A stretch of DNA of 64,000 nt from NCBI RefSeq assembly GCF_022832975.1, contig NZ_CP094846.1, forward strand, positions 1,337,501-1,401,500, in the 5' to 3' direction. A program made the translations under genes and the position numbers. The stretch comes from Ornithobacterium rhinotracheale (GTDB lineage Bacteria > Bacteroidota > Bacteroidia > Flavobacteriales > Weeksellaceae). This document shows positions 34,858 through 43,756 of the stretch, in pieces (position 1 is the first letter of the stretch; every line of letters starts with the position of its first letter). The notes beneath the pieces were generated by a model. It was not told where the DNA came from and did no database searches. It saw only the letters and a list, made by a program, of their open reading frames with translations.

Positions 34858-36042
34858 TTATAGATTATACGCCTCTTGTGCCATTTCCAGCTCCTCGTTG
34901 GTCGGGATTACAAGCACTTTAATTTTTGAATCTTCTGTATTGATTTCGCGAGCTTCTCCACTGCGAATTTTGTTTTTCTCAGCATCAATTTTGATGCCTA
35001 AGTATTCCAAATCTTTAGTAGCTAATGATCTGAAGAAATCACTATTTTCACCAATTCCTGCAGTAAATACAAGTGCATCTACGCCATTTAATGCTGCGAT
35101 GTAGGCACCGATGTATTTTTTGATTCGGTAGGTGTTCATAGCTAGTGCTAATTGGCAATCTTTGTTTCCATTTTCTGCCTCAGATTCAATGTCTCGCATA
35201 TCGCTGTAGCCAGTTAAGCCCTTCATTCCGCTTTCTTTAGACAAGAAATTAGAAACTTCTTCTGGAGACCAGTTGTTTTGCTGTTGTAAAGTTACCACAA
35301 CAGAAGAATCGATTGATCCACAACGAGTTCCCATGATAAGTCCATCGTTTGGTCCATAGCCTAGAGAATGGTCTACCGCTTCACCCTTGTTCACAGCAGT
35401 CATAGAGCAACCATTTCCGAGGTGGATTGTGATTAATTTTTTAGAATCATCTTTTAAGTATTCGTAGGCTTTTCTAGTTACATATTTGTGAGAAATCCCG
35501 TGGAATCCGTAAAGTCTAATTCCAGTTTTGTCGGTTTTATCCTTTGGAATGGCGTAACGATATACAAATTCTGGCAAAGTTTTGAAGAATGAAGTATCAA
35601 ATACAGCTACTTGTGTAGCATTGCTAAATAATTTTTCGGCTACTTCAATTCCTTTTAAATTGGCAGGATTGTGTAGGGGAGCCAATGGGAAAAGACTTTT
35701 GATTTTTTCTTTTACCTCATCTGTGATTTTTACAGTTTCAGTAAACTCTTGCCCTCCATGCACTACACGGTGAGCTACAAGATCCACATCTTCCACATTG
35801 CTGATTACACCGATTTCTTTGTCGAGCAATCTCGCCGTAACTTCTTTCAGAGCCACTTCGTGGTTCGGAATTTCTAATTCATCAGAAAATTTACCTTTTT
35901 CTGTTTTGTAATGAATTGCAGAAACCTCAAGCCCGATACGCTCAACAAGCCCGTGTGCAAGCACTTTTTCTTGTGGCATTTCAAACAATTGAAATTTAAG
36001 CGATGAGCTTCCCGAATTGATTACTAATATTTTTTTATCCAT
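34858..36042 (-). CDS. ackA: Acetate kinase
   Basis: 394-aa ATP-dependent kinase that converts acetyl phosphate to acetate and ATP. ASKHA-fold signatures: VINSGSSSLKFQLFEMP at the N-terminus, VAHRVVHGGQEFTE near 88-101, ITIHLGNGCSMTAV near 201, and VFTAGIGENSDFFR near 318. It follows pta by 18 bp and forms the acetate overflow/energy pair with it. Confidence 0.96.
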   Translation of the reverse strand: MDKKILVINSGSSSLKFQLFEMPQEKVLAHGLVERIGLEVSAIHYKTEKGKFSDELEIPNHEVALKEVTARLLDKEIGVISNVEDVDLVAHRVVHGGQEFTETVKITDEVKEKIKSLFPLAPLHNPANLKGIEVAEKLFSNATQVAVFDTSFFKTLPEFVYRYAIPKDKTDKTGIRLYGFHGISHKYVTRKAYEYLKDDSKKLITIHLGNGCSMTAVNKGEAVDHSLGYGPNDGLIMGTRCGSIDSSVVVTLQQQNNWSPEEVSNFLSKESGMKGLTGYSDMRDIESEAENGNKDCQLALAMNTYRIKKYIGAYIAALNGVDALVFTAGIGENSDFFRSLATKDLEYLGIKIDAEKNKIRSGEAREINTEDSKIKVLVIPTNEELEMAQEAYNL

Positions 36043-36060
36043 TATACTATTATTTTATGA

Positions 36061-38148
36061 TTAAAAATCTTGTGCCTGAATCGCTGTGATGATTACAGTA
36101 TTGAAGATATCATCTACAGTACAACCTCTACTTAAATCGTTTACAGGGCGGTTAAGTCCTTGTAACATAGGTCCAATGGCGATAGCACCAGTTTCTCTTT
36201 GCACCGCTTTGTAGGTGTTGTTTCCTGTGTTCAAATCTGGGAAGATTAAGACAGAAGCTTGCCCTGCTACCTCAGAATCAGGCATTTTTTGACGACCTAC
36301 ATTGGCATCTACAGCCGCATCATACTGGATAGGACCTTCGATTTTCAAATCTGGGCGTTTTGCTTTTACCAATTCAGTTGCTTCTCGCACTTTGTCTACA
36401 TCGGCACCTTTTCCTGAGTTTCCAGAAGAGTAAGAGAGCATTGCCACTTTTGGTTCAATTCCAAAGGCTGCAGCACTATCGGCTGATGAAATAGCAATTT
36501 CTGCCAATTGCTCAGCAGTTGGGTTTGGATTGATAGCACAATCGCCGAATACAGAAACTCTATCTTCTAGACACATAAAGAATACAGAGCTCACAATTGA
36601 ACAACCTGGCTTTGTTTTGATAAATTGTAAGGCAGGGCGAATGGTGTGTTGCGTAGTGTGTACAGCTCCAGAAACCATTCCGTCGGCATCGCCTTTGTAA
36701 ATCATCATAGTACCAAAGTAGGAGACATCTCGCATAGTGTCTCTTGCCATATCCATATTTACCCCTTTGTGTTTTCTCAGCTCGTAGAATGTATTGGCAT
36801 AGTCCTCAAACTTATCAAAGTTTTCAGGGTCTACAATTTCCACATTATTAAAGTCTACTTGCAGATTTAGTTCTTTTAATTGCGCGTGTATTTGGTCGTG
36901 ATTGCCGAGTAGCACAATGTCCACAATTCCCAATTTTGAGAGCCTTTCAGTAGCCGTCAAAATTCTAGGGTCGCCAGATTCTGGTAAAACGATTTTTTTA
37001 CGTGCTTTTTTAGCCGTATCAATCAAGCTGTACTGGAACATCATAGGCGTTACCACTTGATTTTGATAGGAATTCATAGATTGTATAAAGTTTTCTGGCG
37101 AAACGAATTTTCCAAATGTATCTAAAGAAGATTGAATTTTAGTAATTTTTTCTTTTGAAACATTAGAGCGGATAGCACCAATTTTTTGAGTAGTTTCATA
37201 AGTTCCAGTTTTTACCGAAACGATAGGCACATTTTGTTGAGTACCCTCTATCAGTCGCATGATTGTTTCTTCTGGTTTAATTCCACCTGTCAAAACAATG
37301 CCTGCCACGCTTGGGTACTTGGCAGAGTGGTGCGCTTGCAAGGAGCCGAGAATGATGTCGGCACGGTCGCCCGGGGTGATTACAAGCCCATTTTGCTCTA
37401 AATGATTTAAAAAGTTGGGCAATTGCATAGCTCCCACAGCAAATTTCCCAGTGAGATTGCTTAAATTTTCTTTTCCAACGAGTACCTCGGCATCTAATTC
37501 AGCCACAATTTCCTCGATGCTTGGATTTTGCAATTCGGAGACGAGCGGAACGATGATTTTCTCCACATTTTCTGGTAAATATTTATCTAAATGTTGTTTT
37601 AAAGCCTCAACATTTTCCTCTTGAATTTTATTAGCTACAATTCCAATGACTTGAACATCACGATTTTGGAAAGACTTGTAAGCCATCTCAAGGTTTCTAT
37701 CAAACTCCTTAAAAGTTTTATCGATTCCAGTACTGATTAAAAGTACAGGTAAACCTAAGTTTTTAGCGATATTCACATTCCAATCAAACTCAAAAACGCT
37801 GCTACCACCCATAAAATCGGTACCTTCCACAAGGACGAAATCGTGGGTGCTTTCTAATTGTTTGTATTTAGCAATGATTTTTTCAAGAGAATCAGCGATT
37901 TTACCTGAATTTCTGTTGCGAATCAGCTCATCACGAGTTACCGCATAGCTTTCATCATAAGAAGAATTAAGCCCAAAATGACTTAAAATCGTTTCGATAT
38001 GATTGTCTTTTTCCTCCTCGCTAGCCACCACGGGTTTAAAGTAAGCTACCTTTGCCATTTTTCCGAGCAAAGATTGCATAAGTCCTAAAATAATCATTGA
38101 TTTACCACTGTGTGGCTCCAGTGTTGCAATGTATAATCCTTTATTCAT
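36061..38148 (-). CDS. pta: Phosphate acetyltransferase
   Basis: 695-aa long-form enzyme transferring acetyl from CoA to phosphate. Domains in order: BioD-like P-loop region (about 1-200; IATLEPHSGKSMIILGL), DRTGG-like regulatory region (about 220-330; GDRADIILGSLQAHHSAKYPS), and the catalytic Pta domain (about 375-690; IVLPESGDPRILTATERLS, DADGMVSGAVHTT, FPDLNTGNNTYK). A TAACTTTG box on the minus strand at 38181-38174 may be its promoter. The unit is pta-ackA. Confidence 0.95.
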   Translation of the reverse strand: MNKGLYIATLEPHSGKSMIILGLMQSLLGKMAKVAYFKPVVASEEEKDNHIETILSHFGLNSSYDESYAVTRDELIRNRNSGKIADSLEKIIAKYKQLESTHDFVLVEGTDFMGGSSVFEFDWNVNIAKNLGLPVLLISTGIDKTFKEFDRNLEMAYKSFQNRDVQVIGIVANKIQEENVEALKQHLDKYLPENVEKIIVPLVSELQNPSIEEIVAELDAEVLVGKENLSNLTGKFAVGAMQLPNFLNHLEQNGLVITPGDRADIILGSLQAHHSAKYPSVAGIVLTGGIKPEETIMRLIEGTQQNVPIVSVKTGTYETTQKIGAIRSNVSKEKITKIQSSLDTFGKFVSPENFIQSMNSYQNQVVTPMMFQYSLIDTAKKARKKIVLPESGDPRILTATERLSKLGIVDIVLLGNHDQIHAQLKELNLQVDFNNVEIVDPENFDKFEDYANTFYELRKHKGVNMDMARDTMRDVSYFGTMMIYKGDADGMVSGAVHTTQHTIRPALQFIKTKPGCSIVSSVFFMCLEDRVSVFGDCAINPNPTAEQLAEIAISSADSAAAFGIEPKVAMLSYSSGNSGKGADVDKVREATELVKAKRPDLKIEGPIQYDAAVDANVGRQKMPDSEVAGQASVLIFPDLNTGNNTYKAVQRETGAIAIGPMLQGLNRPVNDLSRGCTVDDIFNTVIITAIQAQDF

Positions 38149-38344
38149 TTTAAATTGAGTGTAAAATTCACCCCAAAGTTACGGATTTTCTTGCGTTTTT
38201 ACCCTCGATTTTTGGAAAAGATTTTAAATATTTTTAAATTCTTGCATTCTGGCTTTAATTTACTTTCTTTATGCACAGATTCTAGCACAGCACTTGGGCT
38301 GCTGCTATTGAATGTTTATTTTAATTCTGCTTAGAAATAGATAA

Positions 38345-39025
38345 TTAAGATTTACTTCCCTTTCTTAACGCCTCAATAATTGGGCGCAGATTTTCCCTTC
38401 TGCGAGTAGGGTTTTTATCGATAGGTTGATATTTTCCGCTGGCGATGCCTCGTTGCAAAATCACGGCTAAATATAAATCTTCGCGTGTTTTTTCGGGATC
38501 AAATTCCTTTTTTAAATCAATATTAAAAGCTCCGCCCGCAGTGTTCCATAAAAATGCCGAAAAGCCACCACGCAATTCTTTAATAATGTCGTAAGTTGTT
38601 TTGCCCGTTTCTTTATTAATCAGTTTACACAAAATCTGCCCACGAGAAGTCGAAAGTTGTTTCAATTTCTCTTCGTACTGGTCTGCCAATTCGTTGTAGC
38701 GTTTTTTGATGTAGCGTCTGCGTTCGCGTTTGCTAGTGATTTGGTCTGCACTGTCTTTTACCAAATAATATTCAGTCACCGCCTTTTGCAGAAAGGGATA
38801 GATGTCGTCTACACGGCGCTCGAGCCAGATGTAGTATTTTTTCTCGATGTCTTTGTTAAATTTTAAAGAATATGCGTTCACGTCTTGCAAAACGATTACA
38901 TGTCGACTCCAGTTTAGTGAATCGATCTCGCTATCGCTCACCTCCTTATCAAAGTCGGGATTCTGCACTTGTGCACCAATCAGTCCCGAGATTAGTGTAA
39001 TTCCTATGGCCAAAATTCTTTTCAT
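38345..39025 (-). CDS. DUF4294 domain-containing protein
   Basis: 226 aa with a signal peptide (ISGLIGAQ) and a highly charged helical body: WLERRVDDIYPFLQKAVTEY near residues 66-85 and a run of Arg/Lys-rich helices (SKRERRRYIKKRYNELADQYEEKLKQ). Matches the Flavobacteriia DUF4294 family, whose function is not known; a periplasmic location is inferred. Separated from the M42 peptidase by 67 bp on the other strand. Confidence 0.85.
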   Translation of the reverse strand: MKRILAIGITLISGLIGAQVQNPDFDKEVSDSEIDSLNWSRHVIVLQDVNAYSLKFNKDIEKKYYIWLERRVDDIYPFLQKAVTEYYLVKDSADQITSKRERRRYIKKRYNELADQYEEKLKQLSTSRGQILCKLINKETGKTTYDIIKELRGGFSAFLWNTAGGAFNIDLKKEFDPEKTREDLYLAVILQRGIASGKYQPIDKNPTRRRENLRPIIEALRKGSKS

Positions 39026-39092
39026 ATCACATGAGTGTTGTCAAAAATTATTCCTAACTTTCGAGTTCAAAAATAATTAAATTTAAAACTAA

Positions 39093-40181
39093 ATGAAAGA
39101 TACATTTTTTAAGGCTAAAAGTCTTGATTTTTTAGAAAAATATTTAAATGTAGCATCGCCTACGGGCTATGAATCTGCCGGGCAAAAAATCTGGATAGAT
39201 TACATCAAAAATTATGTAGACGAAGTGCGCACCGATGCCTATGGCACGGCTTACGGAATTATTAATCCCGAGGCGGAGTTTAAAGTAGTAATCGAGGCGC
39301 ATGCCGATGAAATTTCGTGGTTTGTAAACTATATTACAGATGACGGATTGATTTATGTCGTGCGAAATGGTGGCTCAGACCAAGCCATTGCGCCATCTAA
39401 ACGCGTAAATATCCATACCGAAAAGGGAATTGTGGAAGGCGTATTCGGCTGGCCAGCTATTCACACACGCCAGCATGGCAAAGACGAAGCTCCAAAAATC
39501 GAATCAATTTTTATTGATATCGGAGCCAAAGACAAAAAGGAAGTAGAGAAAATGGGCGTGCATGTGGGCTGTGTGATTACTTATCCCGATGAGTTTAAAA
39601 TCATGAACGATAGATATTTCTGTTGCCGTGCGCTCGACAATAGAATTGGTGGCTTTATGATTGCCGAAGTGGCGCGTTTACTCAAAGAAAACAAGAAAAA
39701 ATTGGATTTTGGGCTATACATTACCAATTCGGTGCAGGAAGAAGTGGGACTAAATGGAGCCAAAATGATTACCGAAACCATTAAGCCAAATGCTGCTATC
39801 ATTACCGATGTTACGCACGATACCACCACGCCGATGATTGATAAGAAAAAAGAAGGCGAACAAAAATGTGGAGATGGTCCCGTGATTGCCTATGCGCCAT
39901 CGGTGCACCATACATTGCGCACAATCATTGAAAAGGCCGCCAAAGACAACAAAATTCCGTTTCAGCGTGCGGCGCTTTCTCGCTACACAGGAACCGACAC
40001 CGATGCCTTTGCATACAGCAATGGCGGAGTGCCTTCAGCATTGTTGAGCTTGCCACTTCGTTATATGCATACTACGGTAGAAATGGTGCACAAAGATGAT
40101 GTGCAAAACTTAATCCAGCTGATGTATGAATCATTGCTAAAAATCGAGAATAATCATAATTTTAGCTATTTTCAAGACTAA
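39093..40181 (+). CDS. M42 family metallopeptidase (glutamyl aminopeptidase-like)
   Basis: 362-aa cytoplasmic aminopeptidase of the tetrahedral (TET) group. Metal-site residues are visible in IEAHADEISWFV (first His/Asp), CRALDNRIGGFM, SVQEEVGLNGAK (the catalytic Glu pair) and IITDVTHDTTTP, with the last His in LPLRYMHTTVEMV. The N-terminus LEKYLNVASPTGYES is typical. It acts on short peptides. Divergent from DUF4294 and followed by a terminator hairpin. Confidence 0.93.
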   Translation: MKDTFFKAKSLDFLEKYLNVASPTGYESAGQKIWIDYIKNYVDEVRTDAYGTAYGIINPEAEFKVVIEAHADEISWFVNYITDDGLIYVVRNGGSDQAIAPSKRVNIHTEKGIVEGVFGWPAIHTRQHGKDEAPKIESIFIDIGAKDKKEVEKMGVHVGCVITYPDEFKIMNDRYFCCRALDNRIGGFMIAEVARLLKENKKKLDFGLYITNSVQEEVGLNGAKMITETIKPNAAIITDVTHDTTTPMIDKKKEGEQKCGDGPVIAYAPSVHHTLRTIIEKAAKDNKIPFQRAALSRYTGTDTDAFAYSNGGVPSALLSLPLRYMHTTVEMVHKDDVQNLIQLMYESLLKIENNHNFSYFQD

Positions 40182-40206
40182 AAGCTGATTTTTTATCACA
40201 ATTCAC

Positions 40207-40254
40207 AGAATGACAAAATTTGTTTTTAAAGCATTTTTTGTCATTCTTTTTTTT
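40207..40254 (+). terminator. Terminator after the M42 peptidase
   Basis: Stem AGAATGACAAAA (40207-40218) and TTTTGTCATTCT (40236-40247) with a 17-base loop, followed by T8. It may also be related to the GTCATTCC repeats nearby, which share the TGACA/TGTCA core. Confidence 0.7.
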
Positions 40255-40263
40255 GTAACACTT

Positions 40264-40290
40264 GTCATTCCGAATCAAGTTCGGAATCTT
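40264..40290 (+). repeat. Palindromic intergenic repeat (GTCATTCC family), copy 1
   Basis: Contains ATTCCGAA (40267-40274), loop TCAAG, and TTCGGAAT (40280-40287), followed by CTTAGAAAAATCG. The same sequence with minor changes occurs at 41414, 41727 and 55972, and in inverted form at 41675 and 55922. Confidence 0.8.
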
Positions 40291-40424
40291 AGAAAAATCG
40301 TAATTTGAGTTTTTTTTTAAACCTACGATGGGCACAGAATGAACGATGAGAATAAAAAAATAAAGCCGTAAAAGATAGGGGCGGGCAGAAACCGCTCAAA
40401 AAATCATTAAAAAACCGAACCCCG

Positions 40425-40586
40425 CTAATTATTTTCTATAGCGTCATGTGGCATTTGTCTTTCATACAGAAAAGCGATAGAAACAATTAAAGTCGCTACA
40501 CCCACTGCGAGAAGTGCTAAGCCAAATAGCAAAGACGGAAAGAAAATTAATCCAATAACGAGTATGATAATACTAAAATATTTCAT
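40425..40586 (-). CDS. Small membrane protein, 53 aa
   Basis: An uninterrupted 53-codon frame on the minus strand between the M42 gene and a lipoprotein gene. It starts MKYFSIIILVIGLIFFPSLL and continues through a second hydrophobic stretch LALLAVGVATLIVSIAFL, ending YERQMPHDAIENN. That is two membrane helices with a short polar tail. No known family recognised. Coding is plausible because the frame has a clean ATG and typical membrane-protein composition, but it could be chance. Needs a conserved homologue to be certain. Confidence 0.5.
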   Translation of the reverse strand: MKYFSIIILVIGLIFFPSLLFGLALLAVGVATLIVSIAFLYERQMPHDAIENN

Positions 40587-40652
40587 AGCTCAATCTTTCC
40601 TACGAAGTTAGGAAAAAATTCTTGAATCTGAAACAATTAGTTCAATTTTTTA

Positions 40653-41294
40653 TTATTTAATAACCTTAATTGGAGCGCTGAGTAATTTTTTCTCATAAAG
40701 TGAAAATCCTGCAGGAATTTTGTCAGTATTTTGTGTAGATGGAGGACTTATGAGAAAATAAATATCTAAATTTTTTAATTTCTCGTAATTCACATTTGTA
40801 TTGACAAAATATACATTATAGAAATCATCGGGTAGCGGATTTTTAACTTCTATAATGATTGAAGAATGTTTAGGGATTTTAAATAAATTATTGTTATGTT
40901 GTTCAATTTCATTGAACATTTTGATGAACTTGTTATGATTATTTATTTGTTCAATTGTTGCAGCATCTGTAGAATCTATTGGAGGAATGGGTATGGCTAA
41001 ATCTGCAATAAAATACGATTGAAAATTAACAAATTGCCCATTTTTATCTTTGCCCATAATATACAATTTATTGTGAATTAATTTATCTTCTGGGGCAAAA
41101 TACTGTAGTTCAAAAGGATTAAACTTTATTATAAAATTTTCATCTGAGTTATTTTTAATTTTTATTTTAATTGTTGGCTGATTGAAGCTTATAGTATCTT
41201 GCTCACAAGAAATAGCAAGGTCTTCGGTTTTATTACAGGAAATAATCATCAAAAGAACAAATAATATTTCCAAAGAATAGCATTTACTCCACAT
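40653..41294 (-). CDS. Hypothetical lipoprotein
   Basis: 213 aa with a signal peptide ending in a lipobox (LMIISC, residues 15-20) after which the mature part begins NKTEDLAIS. A beta-rich region KIKIKNNSDENFIIKFNPFE around 45-65 is followed by a Pro-rich IPIPPIDS and an Asn-rich helix. Layout resembles the 271-aa lipoprotein at 54993, which also has a nearby GTCATTCC repeat, but similarity is weak. Function unknown. Stands alone with gene-poor DNA on both sides. Confidence 0.72.
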   Translation of the reverse strand: MWSKCYSLEILFVLLMIISCNKTEDLAISCEQDTISFNQPTIKIKIKNNSDENFIIKFNPFELQYFAPEDKLIHNKLYIMGKDKNGQFVNFQSYFIADLAIPIPPIDSTDAATIEQINNHNKFIKMFNEIEQHNNNLFKIPKHSSIIIEVKNPLPDDFYNVYFVNTNVNYEKLKNLDIYFLISPPSTQNTDKIPAGFSLYEKKLLSAPIKVIK

Positions 41295-41413
41295 GATATT
41301 AAATTTAATTTTTTGATGCTAACAATTTAAGAATAAAAACATAGATGAAAAAATTTTTTTGATTAAATATTGCAACTTAAAATTTTGTGTAAGGTTTAAG
41401 GAGGTAAGCGTGT

Positions 41414-41440
41414 GTCATTCCGAACTTGATTCGGAATCTC
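41414..41440 (+). repeat. Palindromic intergenic repeat, copy 2
   Basis: GTCATTCCGAACTTGATTCG then GAATCTC; stem ATTCCGAA/TTCGGAAT around CTTGA. A TAAAAATCGGAATTTG tail follows, as in the copy at 55972. It lies in a 589-bp stretch without genes (41295-41883). Confidence 0.82.
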
Positions 41441-41674
41441 TAAAAATCGGAATTTGATATATTTCAACAATAAATTTACGCGTAAATTGAATGAAACTTG
41501 GGTTTAGGGATTTTTAAAAAAGCGATTTAGTTGCGTGAAAAATCAAAATTTGGGTAGCGGCTTGGATGGTAGCAACTTCTAGCTTTAAAAATTCCGTGCC
41601 GTAGGTAAACCCCGTTTCATTCTTGAATTTTTGCTTCGTTTTGGTTCAAGCCAAAATGAAGATAAGGTAATTTA

Positions 41675-41752
41675 GACCCTAAATCAAGTTCAGGGTGACA
41701 AGGCGTTGTAAATTTTGTGTGGTAATGTCATCCCGAACACGATTTTGGAATC
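41675..41752. repeat. Inverted pair of the palindromic repeat (BIME-like)
   Basis: Two copies face each other: GACCCTAAATCAAGTTCAGG at 41675 (reading on the minus strand as GTCACCCTGAACTTGATT) and GTCATCCCGAACACGATTTT at 41727. The second has more substitutions. About 26 bases separate them. The arrangement is like bacterial interspersed mosaic elements. Confidence 0.75.
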
Positions 41753-41802
41753 TTTGTGAATTCTAAAATATTATATGTGAAATTTAAAACACTTATAAAG
41801 TT

Positions 41803-41846
41803 AAAATTCCGTGTGGGGTAGCACCTATTACCCCACACGGAATTTT
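41803..41846. terminator. 18-bp perfect hairpin downstream of tatC
   Basis: AAAATTCCGTGTGGGGTA (41803-41820) pairs perfectly with 41829-41846 around an 8-base loop. It lies 37 bases beyond the tatC stop and probably terminates the kdsD-tatC transcript, although the tail is only moderately U-rich. It could also be a repeat element. Confidence 0.72.
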
Positions 41847-41883
41847 GATTCTCACGCTTAAAAAAAACGATTTTTAGCCTAAT

Positions 41884-42717
41884 TTAAACATTGTTTTCAG
41901 TCAAAGTTCTTTCTTTATTCTTGTACACCCATTTCACGATTAAAATGCTCAATTCGTAAAGTAAAAGCAATGGAATAGAAGCGATTACCATACTTAAAAT
42001 ATCGGCTGGGGTAATGATTGCGGCAATGGTGAGTACGACCACAAAAGCGTGTTTTCGGTAGGTTTTCATGAAATTGGGCGTTACCAAATCAATTTTAGCC
42101 AAGAAATACACAAAAATAGGCAGCAAGAACACCACGCCCGTAGAAAGCGTTGTCTGTACAAAAACTGAAATATAACTCAATAATTTCCAATTGTTTTCCA
42201 CGCCAAACGGCTGAAAAAAGTACATGAAATGAACCGAAAGTGGCATGATAAAAAAGTAGCTGAATCCCACGCCAAACAAGAAAAACATCACGGTAAAAAA
42301 CATGGTGAGATTGCTATATTTTCGTTCCATAGGCGTGAGCCCAGGTTTTATGAATTGAAAAATTTCGTACACCACATAGGGCAGAGCGATGATGAGTCCC
42401 GCAACTAAAACCACACCGATAATCGCCGTGAATTGTCCGCCAAATTCAAGGTTGGTGAGTTCGGTCTGGATATCGAAATTCTTTGGGAAAAGATCGCCAT
42501 ACCCCGTGAAATTTCCAATTTTGTTGAACACCGTGTAGGTGATAAAATTTGATTTGAGTGGAGCCATGATAAAATCCAGAATCTGTTGCCAAAATACCGC
42601 TGCCAAAATTGCTCCTATAACCACGCCCACAAGCGCTCGCAGAAGATGTTTACGGAGTTCGGCGACATGATCCAGAAATGGCATATCGTCTTTTGATGTC
42701 GTATTGTTATTGTTCAC
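41884..42717 (-). CDS. tatC: Sec-independent protein translocase TatC
   Basis: 277-aa core subunit of the twin-arginine export receptor, six membrane helices. Typical features: N-terminal PFLDHVAELRKHLLRALVGVVIG (conserved cytoplasmic Glu/Leu-Arg), then FIKPGLTPMERKYSN with the conserved F-x-x-P-G-L-x-x-x-E and the FFFLFGVGFSYFFIMP helix. TatA is not in the window. The 5' end overlaps kdsD by 11 bp, so the two share an mRNA. Confidence 0.95.
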   Translation of the reverse strand: MNNNNTTSKDDMPFLDHVAELRKHLLRALVGVVIGAILAAVFWQQILDFIMAPLKSNFITYTVFNKIGNFTGYGDLFPKNFDIQTELTNLEFGGQFTAIIGVVLVAGLIIALPYVVYEIFQFIKPGLTPMERKYSNLTMFFTVMFFLFGVGFSYFFIMPLSVHFMYFFQPFGVENNWKLLSYISVFVQTTLSTGVVFLLPIFVYFLAKIDLVTPNFMKTYRKHAFVVVLTIAAIITPADILSMVIASIPLLLLYELSILIVKWVYKNKERTLTENNV

Positions 42718-43678
42718 TTAATCCTTCGTTTGTTAGTACATGGAAATCTATAATTCCAAAATAATCGTTGTTGTCATCCACTACTATAAGCTGCCCAATT
42801 TTGTTCTGGTTGATAATTTTAAGCGCATCCACCGCGAGCACATCCTTATGAATAGTTTTGGGCGCAAAAGTAGCAATATCATTTGCTTTTATACCTTTCA
42901 AATCAGAATATTTTTGCAACATTCGGCGCAAATCTCCGTCGGTAATCACGCCCACAATTTTGCCTTTTTGTTCCACCACGGTGATCCCGAATCGTCCCGA
43001 AGTAAGCGACTGAATCACTTCTTTTATGTCGGCATCGATGTCCACACGCGGTTTCTGGCTTGGGTCTACCATATCAGCCACTTTCCACGAAAGCTTTTTG
43101 CCCAATGAGCCCCCAGGGTGAAACACACCAAAATCTTCTTTGGTAAAGTTTTTCAGCTTTTTCAAAATCACGGCAATAATGTCGCAAATCACCAGCTGAA
43201 CGGTAGTACTCGTCGTAGGAGCCACATCCAAGTATCCCAATTCACGAGAAACCGTAGTATCGAGCACAATATCGGCGTTTTTGGCCAAATAAGACTGCAT
43301 ATTTCCTGTGATAGCAATCACTTGTGAGCATAGTTTTTTGATGGATGGAAGAGCATTTTTAATTTCTGCGGTATTTCCTGATTTAGAGAGTACTATGGCA
43401 ATATCTTCAGGAGCTAAAAGTCCCAAGTCGCCATGCAAAGCCTCGCCAGCATGCAAGAATTGGGCGCGCGTTCCTGTGCTGTTGAGCGTCGCTACCATTT
43501 TCTCGGCAATAGGCTTATTTTTGCCTACGCCCACTAGCACTAATTTTCCTTTGCAGTTTTTGCAAGTGTTAATGCAATTTACAAAAGATTCATTAAGGTT
43601 TTCGCCTAAATGTAGAATTTCTTTTGCTTGTAGTTGCAAGAGCTCTTTCGTGTATTTTAAAATTTCTTCTGATTTCAA
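42707..43678 (-). CDS. kdsD: KpsF/GutQ family arabinose-5-phosphate isomerase
   Basis: 323 aa converting ribulose 5-phosphate to arabinose 5-phosphate, the first step of KDO synthesis for LPS. SIS domain (about 40-170): KLVLVGVGKNKPIAEKMVAT, GEALHGDLGLL, ALSKSGNT-like VLSKSGNTAEI, PTTSTTVQL. Two CBS domains follow (about 205-320): FGITVVEQKGKIVGVITDGDLRRML and IGQLIVVDDNNDYFGIIDFH. The SIS-CBS order and length are usual. Overlaps tatC by 11 bp; divergent from recQ. Confidence 0.93.
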   Translation of the reverse strand: MKSEEILKYTKELLQLQAKEILHLGENLNESFVNCINTCKNCKGKLVLVGVGKNKPIAEKMVATLNSTGTRAQFLHAGEALHGDLGLLAPEDIAIVLSKSGNTAEIKNALPSIKKLCSQVIAITGNMQSYLAKNADIVLDTTVSRELGYLDVAPTTSTTVQLVICDIIAVILKKLKNFTKEDFGVFHPGGSLGKKLSWKVADMVDPSQKPRVDIDADIKEVIQSLTSGRFGITVVEQKGKIVGVITDGDLRRMLQKYSDLKGIKANDIATFAPKTIHKDVLAVDALKIINQNKIGQLIVVDDNNDYFGIIDFHVLTNEGLSEQ

Positions 43679-43756
43679 GGTGATAATATTTGTTGTTTAA
43701 AAAATTTATCGTACTTTTATATCTACAAATTTAAGAAGTCTTTTTGAATTTATATT

